A stretch of 26,302 nt of DNA from assembly GCA_023459275.1 (NCBI GenBank), contig JAEWVC010000006.1:1-26302 (forward strand), read 5' to 3'. This DNA comes from Bacillota bacterium (GTDB lineage Bacteria > Bacillota > Clostridia > Christensenellales > Aristaeellaceae). Positions within the stretch are counted from its first letter, which is position 1; each line of letters opens with the position of its first letter. Positions 1 to 7,090 of the stretch are shown in pieces. Under the pieces are notes generated by a model. That model was not told the origin of the DNA. It searched no databases and saw only the letters and a program-made list of their open reading frames with translations. The position numbers and the translations under genes are program-made.

Positions 1-51
1 CCTAGACAATACGAGTCAGAGTCGTAGGTGCTGCCGTTACACCATTCCCCA
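1..51 (-). tRNA. tRNA-Gln (CUG anticodon), 3' part cut by window edge
   Basis: Read on the minus strand, the sequence starts with TGGGGAA (5' acceptor strand), then a D-arm, then a perfect 5-bp anticodon stem TACGA/TCGTA enclosing the loop CTCTGAC. The anticodon is therefore CTG, which reads CAG glutamine codons. The variable region and the start of the T-stem (TAGG) are present; the rest of the T-arm and the 3' acceptor strand lie outside the window. The U1 start and weak first pair fit bacterial tRNA-Gln. A consensus promoter sits directly upstream. Confidence 0.93.
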
Positions 52-78
52 ACAAGCAACCGGACGGCTGCGAAAGCC

Positions 79-107
79 ATTATATAAAAAACGGTTTGCT
101 TTGTCAA
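79..107 (-). promoter_or_regulatory. Sigma-A promoter of tRNA-Gln
   Basis: On the minus strand a perfect TTGACA (102-107) and a perfect TATAAT (79-84) are separated by 17 bases. Transcription would start near 72, giving a leader of about 20 bases before the tRNA 5' end. The exact consensus is typical of stable-RNA genes. Confidence 0.9.
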
Positions 108-329
108 GCGATTTTTCCCAGCCTTCCAAGTCTAATTTTGCGTGGCGGGAAAAACGGAGCTGAGGGGTGCGGGCATTTTTCTGCCGGCGCAACGCATTTT
201 GTTTTCGCGCGGATGTTTTCCAAACCGGGAGCGAAGGGGCTTCTGCCGTCACCGTAACGCACAGTGAGCGAAATTTGTTTGTGACCGTGCATAAACCGTG
301 AAAAACCGAGGAAATAAGGTGGCGCAATG
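108..329. other. Intergenic stretch without a recognisable gene
   Basis: Between the tRNA promoter and the yebC promoter I see no frame with a good ribosome binding site, no RNA gene and no strong hairpin. Frames that cross this part are antisense extensions from yebC. It may hold upstream regulatory sequence, but nothing can be named. Confidence 0.5.
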
Positions 330-359
330 TTGACGGGCAAACGTTCCCTATGGTAAAAT
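330..359 (+). promoter_or_regulatory. Probable sigma-A promoter of yebC
   Basis: TTGACG (330-335) and TAAAAT (354-359) are separated by 18 bases, and the expected start lies about 35 bases upstream of the yebC ATG. One mismatch in the -35 and one in the -10. Confidence 0.6.
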
Positions 360-400
360 AACATGTTTTCAACGAAATCCTGTACCTTGGGAGGGGTAGT

Positions 401-1150
401 ATGTCCGGGCATTCGAAATGGGCAAACATCAAGCATAAAAAGGGCAAGGCGGACGCGGAGCGCGGCAAGATATTCACCAAGATCGGCCGCGAGATTGCCA
501 TCGCGGTCAAGGAAGGCGGCAGCGATCCGGACGTCAACGGCAAGCTGCGGGACATTATCGCCAAGGCCAAGGCCAGCAACGTGCCCAATGACAACATCGC
601 CCGCTCCATCAAAAAAGCGGCCGGTGAGGCCGGCAGCGTGAATTACGAGGAGATCACCTACGAGGGGTATGCCCCTGGCGGCGTGGCTGTGATCGTGGAG
701 GTCATTACCGACAGCCGAAACCGCTCCGCCAGCGATATCCGCCACTGCTTTGCCAAAAATAGCGGCAATCTTGGCACCACGGGCAGCGTGGGCTACATGT
801 TCGACGCGAAGGGCGTTATCGCCCTGGAGCGCACGCCGGGTCTGGACGAAGACGATTTGATGATGATGGCGCTGGAAGCCGGGGCCGAGGATATGAAGGC
901 CGAGGAGGACGCTTTTGTCATCTATACCGCGCCGGCCGATTTCCATAACGTGCGGGAGACATTGGAAAAGCAAAACCTTTCCTTCCTCTCCGCGGAGGTG
1001 CAAAAGCTTCCCCAGAACACGGTGGCGGTGGATGATCCGGAAAACCTGGAGAAGATCCAAAAGCTGCTGGAGATGTTGGAGGACAACGACGACGTTCAAA
1101 ACGTGTTCCACAACGCCGAGCTGCCTGAGGAAGAGGAAGAGGACGACTGA
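401..1150 (+). CDS. yebC: YebC/PmpR family translation/transcription factor
   Basis: The 249-residue protein begins with the family hallmark MSGHSKWANIKHKKG and continues with the GKIFTKIGREIAIAVKEGG block, the standard N-terminal helical domain of YebC/TACO1 proteins; the length is also standard. Family members were first described as DNA-binding regulators (PmpR). More recent work on YebC/TACO1 relatives points to helping ribosomes through proline stretches. The protein is expected to be cytoplasmic. The start is set by GGGAGG about six bases before the ATG. The C-terminus ends in an acidic Glu/Asp run. The gene appears monocistronic, with its own promoter and a strong terminator; the ruvC neighbour common in other bacteria is absent here. 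Confidence 0.96.
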   Translation: MSGHSKWANIKHKKGKADAERGKIFTKIGREIAIAVKEGGSDPDVNGKLRDIIAKAKASNVPNDNIARSIKKAAGEAGSVNYEEITYEGYAPGGVAVIVEVITDSRNRSASDIRHCFAKNSGNLGTTGSVGYMFDAKGVIALERTPGLDEDDLMMMALEAGAEDMKAEEDAFVIYTAPADFHNVRETLEKQNLSFLSAEVQKLPQNTVAVDDPENLEKIQKLLEMLEDNDDVQNVFHNAELPEEEEEDD

Positions 1151-1170
1151 TAGACGCGCTGTATCGCGGG

Positions 1171-1201
1171 AGCTGCCCTGTTTTTGGGGCAGCCCTTTTT
1201 T
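1171..1201 (+). terminator. Intrinsic terminator after yebC
   Basis: GCTGCCC (1172-1178) pairs with GGGCAGC (1187-1193) around a T-rich loop and is followed by CC and a run of six T (1196-1201). It lies 20 bases after the yebC stop and insulates the next gene. Confidence 0.85.
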
Positions 1202-1229
1202 ATCCGGGAGCCGCAGTGGGGTACCCGCG

Positions 1230-1259
1230 GTATAAGCGTCGGCGCCGGTCTTCATACTA
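1230..1259 (+). promoter_or_regulatory. Candidate forespore sigma-G promoter of the spore photoproduct lyase gene
   Basis: GTATA (1230-1234), 18 bases, then CATACTA (1253-1259). This fits the Bacillus sigma-G pattern as I recall it (gHATR, about 18 bases, cATWHTA). The predicted start is about 1266, just at the ribosome binding site of the lyase gene. Bacillus splAB is sigma-G dependent, so the context agrees. The same arrangement recurs at 18157 and 21649. Confidence 0.65.
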
Positions 1260-1276
1260 TCCGGGGAGGTGGGGAC

Positions 1277-2272
1277 ATGTTTCCCGATGCGGTTTATTAC
1301 GAGACGGATGCCCTAAGCTATCCCCTGGGCATGCGCCTGAAGGAAAAATACGGGCATGTGCCCTGGATCCCCATCGAGAGCCACAACAACATCCCCTGCC
1401 TGCGGGAGCAGGAAAACAGCGCGTTCCCCCGTATGAAGCGGCACCTGGTGGTGGGCGTGCGCAAGACCCATAAATACGTGGAAAACCATAAGGTGTCGGA
1501 CTACTTGGTACCTTATACCTCCTCCGGCTGCAGTGCCATGTGCCTGTACTGCTATTTGGTATGTAATTATAATAAATGCGCCTATTTGAGGCTGTTTGTC
1601 AACCGGGAGCAGATGATGGACAAGCTGATCAAAACCTCCAAAGCTGCGGACAGGGACCTGACCTTTGAGATCGGCAGCAACAGCGATCTTGTGCTTGAGA
1701 ACACCGTTACGGATAATCTGCCCTGGACCATTGAGGCCTTTGCCAGGGCGGAGCGGGGCTTTTTGACCTTTCCCACAAAATTCTCCATGGTGGAGCCAAT
1801 CCTGCCCCTTGACCACAGGGGCAGGGCCATTGTGCGCATGAGCGTCAACCCGCAGGAGATCATCTCCAAAATAGAACTGGGAACATCGCCCCTCACAGCC
1901 AGGATGGAAGCTGTCAACGCCGTCTGCGATGCCGGCTATCCCGTGGGGCTGCTCATCGCGCCGGTGATTTTTACGGAGAACTGGCGGGAAAAATACACAG
2001 CGCTGCTGGCGCTGCTGGCGGAGGGCCTGTCCACAAAAGCAAAGCAAATCATGTTCATTGAAATTATTTTCATGACGTACAGCTTTGTCCAGCGGGCCAT
2101 CAATAAAGATGCGTTTCCCAAAGCCCCGGAACTGTACGACCCCGCCCTGATGACGGGGCGGGGCCGCGGGAAATACTGCTATAAAGAACAATTCCGCAGG
2201 GAGGGCGAGGCCTTCCTGCGGGAGGAAATCCGAAAATATCTGGGAAGCATGCGGATTCTGTACGTGGCGTGA
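1277..2272 (+). CDS. splB: Spore photoproduct lyase (radical SAM), clostridial type
   Basis: Repairs the thymine dimer called spore photoproduct during germination, using a [4Fe-4S] cluster and S-adenosylmethionine. The 331-residue protein has the family N-terminus (YPLGMRLKEKYG), the VGVRKT block and the cluster motif Cys85-x3-Cys89-x2-Cys92, with the flanking tyrosines 91 and 93 that match the Bacillus radical-relay tyrosines. The stretch FEIGSNSD (130-137) aligns with Bacillus FEASCTSD, placing Ser134 where Bacillus has the hydrogen-donor Cys141; extra cysteines 96 and 101 follow the cluster motif. The ATG at 1277 is chosen over an upstream in-frame ATG at 1184 because it follows GGGGAGGTGGGG and fits family length, while the upstream one lies inside the yebC terminator. 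The gene ends 7 bases from the convergent helicase gene. Confidence 0.93.
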   Translation: MFPDAVYYETDALSYPLGMRLKEKYGHVPWIPIESHNNIPCLREQENSAFPRMKRHLVVGVRKTHKYVENHKVSDYLVPYTSSGCSAMCLYCYLVCNYNKCAYLRLFVNREQMMDKLIKTSKAADRDLTFEIGSNSDLVLENTVTDNLPWTIEAFARAERGFLTFPTKFSMVEPILPLDHRGRAIVRMSVNPQEIISKIELGTSPLTARMEAVNAVCDAGYPVGLLIAPVIFTENWREKYTALLALLAEGLSTKAKQIMFIEIIFMTYSFVQRAINKDAFPKAPELYDPALMTGRGRGKYCYKEQFRREGEAFLREEIRKYLGSMRILYVA

Positions 2273-2279
2273 CCGAAAC

Positions 2280-3458
2280 TTACATATTCTCGAAGAACGG
2301 CTCCCCGTCCTCATTCACCAGCGTGCCCATCTCGTCAAAGCGCAGGGGGGTGGGCTTGGCGATGAGGTAGCGCAGGATTTCGTCCATGCGGATGCTGTCG
2401 GCGAAGGGCACCAGGGAAAAGGAGACGCCGTGTTTCTTGGCCCTGCCCGTGCGGCCGATGCGGTGCAGATAATATTCGTTCTCGTTGGGCAGGTCGTAGT
2501 TGATAACGGCCTCCACATCGTCCACGTCGATGCCCCGGGCAGCCACGTCGGTGGCCACGAGGATCTCGAACTTGCCCTTGCGGAAGGATTGCATCACCGC
2601 GTTGCGCTGGCTTTGCTTAATGTCGCCGTGGATGCAGTCCGCGCTGTAGCCGGCTTTTTGAAGCCTTGTGGCCAGGCGCTGGGTCATATCCTTGGTGTTG
2701 CAAAAGATCATGACCCTGTGGTACACGTCCGCGTCCAGCAGGTACAGCAGATGGTCGTACTTTTTGTCCCGCTGGCTGGCGATGACATACTGCGTAATCT
2801 GGGGCCGGTTCTCTCGGGTGGCGGGGATGGTGATCTCCACCGCGTCGTGCTGGAACTTCCAGGCGATGGTCATCAGGTCCGGGTTGGTGGTGGCGGAGAA
2901 CATCACCAATTGCCGGTTGGGCGGCGCGGCCTCGATGATCCTGGTCACATCCTTGACAAAGCCCATTTTCAGCATTTCATCGGCTTCGTCCAGCACCATG
3001 GTGTGCACCTGGTCCAGCTTTACGGTGCCCCTTTGCATATGGTCCAGGATGCGCCCCGGCGTGGCCACGATGATCTGCGGCTTGCGCCTTAATTGCGTCA
3101 TCTGCTTGGCGATGGGCTGGCCGCCGTAGAGCACAGCGATGCGGACCTCCGGAATGAAGGCCGCAAGGCTTGACAGTTCATCGCCTATTTGAAGCGCCAG
3201 CTCCCGGGTGGGGCAGAGCACCACTTCCTGGATGCGCGTTTCGGTTAGGCTCATGTATTCCAGCATAGGGATGCCGAAGGCGGCCGTCTTCCCCGTGCCG
3301 GTGGGGGCCAGGGCGATAATGTCCCGGCCGGCCATCATCAAGGGGATGGTCTGCCCCTGCACCGGGGTGACCTCTGTGAAACCCATCTTTCCGACGGCTT
3401 TCAATACCTCCTGGCTTAGGTCCAACTGGCTGAAGGTGGCGATACTGGTTTCGGTCAA
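2280..3458 (-). CDS. DEAD-box ATP-dependent RNA helicase (CshA/DeaD-like, core only)
   Basis: All helicase motifs are present. Numbering from the TTG start: Q motif with Phe9 and Gln34, motif I APTGTGKT (51-58), Ia PTRELA (83-88), Ib TPGR (133-136), DEAD (157-160), SAT (188-190), then ATDVAARGID and HRIGRTGR. Unwinds RNA duplexes in ribosome assembly, cold adaptation or mRNA decay. At 392 residues it ends just after the second RecA domain, without the basic or RNA-binding C-terminal tail of CshA or DbpA. I chose the TTG at 3458 because AAAGGAG sits nine bases upstream. The in-frame ATG at 3494 lacks a ribosome binding site and lies about 8 bases from a likely -10 (TATGAT, 3503-3508), so it would be almost leaderless. 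If the ATG is used, the protein has 12 more residues. Confidence 0.93.
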   Translation of the reverse strand: MTETSIATFSQLDLSQEVLKAVGKMGFTEVTPVQGQTIPLMMAGRDIIALAPTGTGKTAAFGIPMLEYMSLTETRIQEVVLCPTRELALQIGDELSSLAAFIPEVRIAVLYGGQPIAKQMTQLRRKPQIIVATPGRILDHMQRGTVKLDQVHTMVLDEADEMLKMGFVKDVTRIIEAAPPNRQLVMFSATTNPDLMTIAWKFQHDAVEITIPATRENRPQITQYVIASQRDKKYDHLLYLLDADVYHRVMIFCNTKDMTQRLATRLQKAGYSADCIHGDIKQSQRNAVMQSFRKGKFEILVATDVAARGIDVDDVEAVINYDLPNENEYYLHRIGRTGRAKKHGVSFSLVPFADSIRMDEILRYLIAKPTPLRFDEMGTLVNEDGEPFFENM

Positions 3459-3530
3459 AACGGAGGACTCCTTTACCGGTTCTGTGTTCCGCATTTCATT
3501 GTATCATACTCTGGCGGGAATGAAAACCCG

Positions 3531-3770
3531 TTATTCCTCATAGGAAAGGATCGCCTTGGAGAGCTGGTCGGGGCAGGAGGTATTCCCCTGGCATGCGATA
3601 TTGGCCAGGCGCTGCGCCACTTCTTTCGCGTTTTGGCCTATAACCATCCTGGAAAGCCCCTGGGCATTGCCCCTGCAGCCGCCCACAAAGGAGCAGGCGG
3701 TAATGATGCCGTCCTTGATCTCCAGGTTGATCTGTTTGGAGCAGGTGCCTTTTGTCTTATACATAAACAT
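3531..3770 (-). CDS. TSCPD domain protein (TIGR03905-type four-cysteine protein)
   Basis: A 79-residue protein with the family pattern: GTCS at 8-11, then CSFVGGCRGN (26-35), the LSRMVIGQ block, and the diagnostic GNTSCPDQL near the C-terminus (62-70). Cysteines 10, 26, 32, 60 and 66 could bind metal or an Fe-S centre. The TSCPD domain is also found at the C-terminus of some ribonucleotide reductases, but the stand-alone clostridial family has no established function that I know. The start is well fixed by GGAGGT six bases before the ATG. It lies upstream of the helicase on the same strand with a 36-base gap that contains the helicase -10, so the two are probably transcribed separately. Confidence 0.85.
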   Translation of the reverse strand: MFMYKTKGTCSKQINLEIKDGIITACSFVGGCRGNAQGLSRMVIGQNAKEVAQRLANIACQGNTSCPDQLSKAILSYEE

Positions 3771-3923
3771 GCGCGTACCTCCGGCATAAAAATAACAAAC
3801 GATGATTCTGCATAAAGGCGCGAGATTCCTGCCAAAGAGGCGGCCTGACATCTGCACCCCATCCGTCCCCCTGTCATAAAATGCAGCATGAAACCCTGAC
3901 GGGGGGATGAAGGGGCGCGGCGC

Positions 3924-4787
3924 ATGCAGCCTGCCATTTGGATCGCCGACAAGGAACTGGGCCTTTTTTTCTGGAGCCGGGAGGATTTCCGGCGGGTGGA
4001 ATGCGCGCTTTCCTGTCCCCACGCGCCGTGTCCGGCCGGGCCGCAGTTTTTTTGCGCCTGCAAAAAAAAAGACGTGGTGCAGCGGTTTCTCTACTGGGAC
4101 GGGGCATGGAAGGCGGAAGGGGAGTTTCCCGCGCCGCCGGGCCTGGAGTGCATGCAGGCCTCCCCCGAGGGGGGATGGCTGTACTTGTTGAGCGGCGAGG
4201 CGGACAGCCTGCACACCGTCGCAGCGGCCACGGGGGAGCTTGTGTATGGCAATGCAGCGGGCGTATATCCCCGCAGCGTGCGGGTGCATCCCACCGGAAA
4301 GCTGCTGGCCGTGGCCGGGGGCGCCGCGGGGGAAGTGATCCTGTTCCAGGCCCCTACTTTAAAGTTGTACCGGCGCATCAGCGTGCCGGGGATCGCCTGC
4401 CAGACCGTCTTTGCCGAAGGTGGCCTGGCGGTTTTGTGCGCCGTGGAGGACGGTGAGGTGCAGACCCTGCTGGGCTTCGTGGGGGGAAACCGTACCCTGA
4501 TGGAGGAAGTGCTGATGCTTCCCGGCCTGCCGGGCACCTTGACGGCGCTGCCGGACGGCACGGTGCTGGCGGGCTCCGTGGGTACGCTGGCACAGGTTTC
4601 CCTCAGGCAGCGGAAGGTTGTGTGGCGCTCCGACGGGTTCGGGCTGCCGGGGGCCCTGAGCGTGCGGGGGGAACAGGTGCTGGTCAGCGATCCGCTGCCG
4701 GGCCAGGTGGTGCTCCTCAATTGGCGCAAGCCCAGGCAACAGCGCACGGTATATCAGGGGAAGGAGCCGGAAGCGGTATTTCAATAA
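3924..4787 (+). CDS. Beta-propeller-like (YVTN/WD40-like) protein with N-terminal cysteine cluster
   Basis: I do not recognise a named family. The 287 residues contain recurring blocks of the form SPEGGWLYLLSGEADSLHTV, VHPTGKLLAVAGGAAGEVILF and LPDGTVLAGSVGTLAQV: a turn with a PDG/PTG corner followed by two hydrophobic strands, as in YVTN/WD40-type propeller blades. There are perhaps five to six blades. No signal peptide or membrane segment is visible, so it is likely cytoplasmic. Residues 27-46 hold five cysteines (27, 31, 36, 44, 46), which could bind a metal or form disulfides. The start is an ATG with a G-rich but imperfect ribosome binding site about ten bases upstream. It is divergent from the TSCPD gene and convergent with the xylanase. 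A role as a protein-binding scaffold is only inferred from the fold. Confidence 0.7.
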   Translation: MQPAIWIADKELGLFFWSREDFRRVECALSCPHAPCPAGPQFFCACKKKDVVQRFLYWDGAWKAEGEFPAPPGLECMQASPEGGWLYLLSGEADSLHTVAAATGELVYGNAAGVYPRSVRVHPTGKLLAVAGGAAGEVILFQAPTLKLYRRISVPGIACQTVFAEGGLAVLCAVEDGEVQTLLGFVGGNRTLMEEVLMLPGLPGTLTALPDGTVLAGSVGTLAQVSLRQRKVVWRSDGFGLPGALSVRGEQVLVSDPLPGQVVLLNWRKPRQQRTVYQGKEPEAVFQ

Positions 4788-4874
4788 GGGCCCGGGGCGC
4801 CTGTCCCTGGGCCCCGCCAACCGGGGGAATCCTTCAAAAAGAAGATGCGTACTCCCCGCCGCTGCAGGAGGCAG

Positions 4875-6044
4875 TTATGGGATGGCCAGGTCCAGCAGCG
4901 CGCCGAAAAAGGCGGGTTTGGGCCGCACATCTCCGTCAAAAAGAAGGGGATAGCTGGTCTTGCCGAAATCCGTAAGCCAGGTATATTTGTCGGACACGCC
5001 CCAGAAGGTGACGCTGGTAATGGGAACGCCCTCCCCCTTTGCCTTTTGAAGCAGGGCAAAAAGCCGCTTGTACCTGGCGGCAAGCCGCGTCTGCCCCGCC
5101 GCGGTGCCATCCTGGGTATTCACATCCAATTCCGTTACCTGGACCGTAAGGCCCATGGCGGCGTAGGCTTTCATCGCCTTTTCATAATCGGGGAGAAAAG
5201 GGTAATCCATGGTGATATGGCTCTGCATCCCGATCCCGTCCACCAAGCCTTCCGCCAAAAGGGAGGAAAGCAGCATCCGGATGGCTGCGGCCTTTTCCGG
5301 CTGATAGCAGTTGTAGTCGTTATAGAAAAGCTCCTGGCCGGGGGCGGCATATCTGCGGGCAAAGGTAAAGGCCAGCTTGATCCAGTCATCCCCCAAAGTA
5401 GCGTACCAGCCGTTGTTCTTCGTGCGGTAGCCAAGGGGATGCCTGTCGCTGGGCTCAATGGCCTCGTTCACCACGTCCCAGGCGTAGATGAGCCCGGGAA
5501 AGTTTATTTCGCACCAGGCCATCACATCGCGGATGTAGTTTTCCATGCGCAAAAGCATGGTCTCCCTGCTGGCATAGGGGGCGTCCTTTGTGTTTTTGAA
5601 GCCCTCCCGGAAGAACCAATCGGGCGTCTGGTTGTGCCAGACCAGGGTGTGGGCGCGCACCTTCATGCCGTTTTCCCTGGCAAAGGCCAGCAAAGGCTCC
5701 GCTTTTGCCATGTTGAGCGCCACCCGGGTGTCATCTCCCTGAAGCAAGGTGGCCTGGTAATCCATCACGGACTCGGCCTTCATTTCGTTTTCGCAGGTGA
5801 GGCTGTTGAAATGGGTTTTTGCAGCTTCCAGGATGGCCTTGTCCTGAAGCGCCTGCAAGGAAACGGCCGCGCCGATGAAAAACTGGTCCGCCCAGGCCGC
5901 GCACAGGCTGGGAATTTCTCCTGTGGCAAGGTAGGCTTTGTAAGCGCTTTTGGTATCTGCTTCCGCTGCGGCAGCGTTGGGCAATAGGAGGCAGCATGCC
6001 AGGAAAGCACATAGCAGCAAAACCGGCAGGCTTTTTGTTTGCAT
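4875..6044 (-). CDS. Secreted endo-1,4-beta-xylanase, glycoside hydrolase family 10
   Basis: Hydrolyses internal beta-1,4 bonds of xylan with retention. Numbering from the ATG at 6044 (389 residues): a signal peptide occupies about residues 1-27 (basic start, long hydrophobic core, AAAA before Glu28). The GH10 barrel follows, with FNSLTCENEMK (79-89), the LVWHNQTPDW block (134-143), the acid/base Glu194 in WDVVNEA (189-195) and the nucleophile Glu305 in TELDV. The C-terminal VTFWGVSDKYTWL completes the barrel. There is no carbohydrate-binding, dockerin or S-layer module, so it is a free secreted enzyme. The chosen start follows GGGG nine bases upstream; an ATG six codons earlier (6062) has no ribosome binding site. 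No sugar transporter or regulator lies next to it. Confidence 0.93.
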   Translation of the reverse strand: MQTKSLPVLLLCAFLACCLLLPNAAAAEADTKSAYKAYLATGEIPSLCAAWADQFFIGAAVSLQALQDKAILEAAKTHFNSLTCENEMKAESVMDYQATLLQGDDTRVALNMAKAEPLLAFARENGMKVRAHTLVWHNQTPDWFFREGFKNTKDAPYASRETMLLRMENYIRDVMAWCEINFPGLIYAWDVVNEAIEPSDRHPLGYRTKNNGWYATLGDDWIKLAFTFARRYAAPGQELFYNDYNCYQPEKAAAIRMLLSSLLAEGLVDGIGMQSHITMDYPFLPDYEKAMKAYAAMGLTVQVTELDVNTQDGTAAGQTRLAARYKRLFALLQKAKGEGVPITSVTFWGVSDKYTWLTDFGKTSYPLLFDGDVRPKPAFFGALLDLAIP

Positions 6045-6130
6045 ACGCTTCTTCCCCTTCATGTGTTGGATATTTCATTCGATCTTAGGCCGGCGGATAC
6101 CTCTTTCGCGTGCAGCCGCAGCCGGCAGGC

Positions 6131-6169
6131 AAAAAAATGAAAAGCGCCGGCCGGCAGCCAGCGCCTTTC
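6131..6169 (-). terminator. Likely intrinsic terminator of the cofE-like gene
   Basis: On the minus strand a GC-rich stem (AAAGGCGCTGGC against GCCGGCGCTTT, with one bulged G and one wobble pair) is followed by TTTTCATTTTTTT. It begins about ten bases after the stop of the gene at 6178 and precedes the xylanase leader. Confidence 0.7.
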
Positions 6170-6177
6170 TTCGTTAT

Positions 6178-6930
6178 TTACTTTTTATCCAGGGGCCTAA
6201 TCAAAATCAGCGGCGTCAGCTCGTCCCCCTGGCCGGAAGGGTTGTCCTTCATGGCTTCCTGCAGCTCCGCGTCGCTGAGGGGCATGTTGGAGGATTTCCC
6301 CAACTGATCCCTTTGCAGGTCGTTGGCGTCCATGAGCACCACGGGAATGCCCGTTTCCTTGCTCAGGTTCTCGCACAGCTCGCTCCCGTTGGAGGGATTG
6401 ATCAGCGCCAGGTTCTTGTACAGGTCGAAGCTGGAGCGGAAATAAAATCCGTCGATGCCGCCCACACCCTTGCCGCACACCTTGTAAAACACGCCGTGGA
6501 TGCCAAAGGGCCTGGTGATGGCGCTCAAGAATGCCGCAAGCAGCACCCTGGGCAGCCCGCAGATGTCGATAACCAGCTGGAGCTTGTAGGGCTCGTGCAT
6601 GCCCACACCCGTATGGTTGATGCCCGCGAAGCGCCACAGGAAGTTGGCCCAGAAGCCGGGCTTCACCTCATCCTTGGTTTTGACGCTCTTGACGCACATG
6701 CACATGACTTTCGCCCCGAAGGAGAGCACATCCCCGGGCTCAGCCAGGGGCAGCACATACCTTCTCACCAAGTCTGCCTGGCTTTCGCCCGGCTGGACAA
6801 AATGCGTCTTGATGGCGAAGCGGTCATACCTGCGCCCGCTTTGCCCTGTGATGGTGCCCCGGTCGAAATAGACGATGCCGTTCTTCTCCCGCCTTTGTTC
6901 TTCCAGGTTGCGGGATGCGATGATGCCCAT
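6178..6930 (-). CDS. CofE-like protein (F420-0:gamma-glutamyl ligase family)
   Basis: A 250-residue protein. The N-terminal YDRFAIKTHFVQPGE block, PGDVLSFGAKVM, then GINHTGVGMHEPYKL, CGLPRVLLAAFLSAITRPFGIHGVFYKV and the C-terminal VVLMDANDL match the family that Pfam calls F420_ligase. The archaeal and actinobacterial founder adds glutamates to coenzyme F420-0. Clostridia generally lack F420, and no other cof/fbi gene is visible here, so the substrate is unknown and may be another carboxylate-bearing molecule. The ATG at 6930 follows GGGGGG by six bases. It has its own near-consensus promoter and a terminator, so it is probably monocistronic and housekeeping. Confidence 0.85.
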   Translation of the reverse strand: MGIIASRNLEEQRREKNGIVYFDRGTITGQSGRRYDRFAIKTHFVQPGESQADLVRRYVLPLAEPGDVLSFGAKVMCMCVKSVKTKDEVKPGFWANFLWRFAGINHTGVGMHEPYKLQLVIDICGLPRVLLAAFLSAITRPFGIHGVFYKVCGKGVGGIDGFYFRSSFDLYKNLALINPSNGSELCENLSKETGIPVVLMDANDLQRDQLGKSSNMPLSDAELQEAMKDNPSGQGDELTPLILIRPLDKK

Positions 6931-6963
6931 GCACGTCCCCCCGTTGCTTGAAACTTTTGGCCC

Positions 6964-6992
6964 ATTGTACTATGGAAAGCGTGGCTTGTCAA
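6964..6992 (-). promoter_or_regulatory. Sigma-A promoter of the cofE-like gene
   Basis: On the minus strand TTGACA (6987-6992) is followed after 17 bases by TACAAT (6964-6969). The predicted start is about 27 bases upstream of the ATG at 6930. Confidence 0.85.
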
Positions 6993-7038
6993 TTTCATGG
7001 TTCGTCGGGAAACGCCAATTCATGCGGAATATTTTGAA

Positions 7039-7078
7039 AACCCGCCGCATGCGTCCCAAACAGCGCATGCGGCGGGTT
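7039..7078 (-). terminator. Strong hairpin terminator after thiT, possibly bidirectional
   Basis: A perfect 15-bp stem, AACCCGCCGCATGCG (7039-7053) with CGCATGCGGCGGGTT (7064-7078), closes a 10-base loop. Short T-rich runs follow on both strands (TTTTC on minus, TTGTTTT on plus). It lies 12 bases downstream of the thiT stop on the minus strand. Confidence 0.8.
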
Positions 7079-7090
7079 GTTTTGCGCCGG

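Noticed and set aside
104..1255. 383-codon minus-strand open frame across yebC
   Set aside because: It is antisense to a clearly recognisable yebC, its translation matches no family I know, and it arises from GC-rich third positions. No ribosome binding site fits its start.
3771..3923. A small gene or defined promoters in the 153-base divergent gap
   Set aside because: No frame with a ribosome binding site was found. The AT-rich patches (TATTTT on minus, TAAAAT on plus) lack matching -35 boxes, so no promoter is claimed.
4793..4816. GC-rich hairpin (CGGGGC/GCCCCG) between the propeller gene and the xylanase gene as terminator
   Set aside because: The stem is only 6 bp with a 12-base loop and no T-run follows on either strand, so a terminator call is not supported.
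4818..4856. Possible degenerate sixth copy of the palindromic repeat (GGGGGAATCCTTCAAAAAGAAG and CTCCCC)
   Set aside because: The apex resembles the family, but the stem does not pair and the GAAGTTTTT flank is absent.
4845..5987. 380-codon plus-strand open frame across the xylanase gene
   Set aside because: Its translation is low-complexity shadow sequence, and the opposite strand encodes a GH10 enzyme with all catalytic residues.
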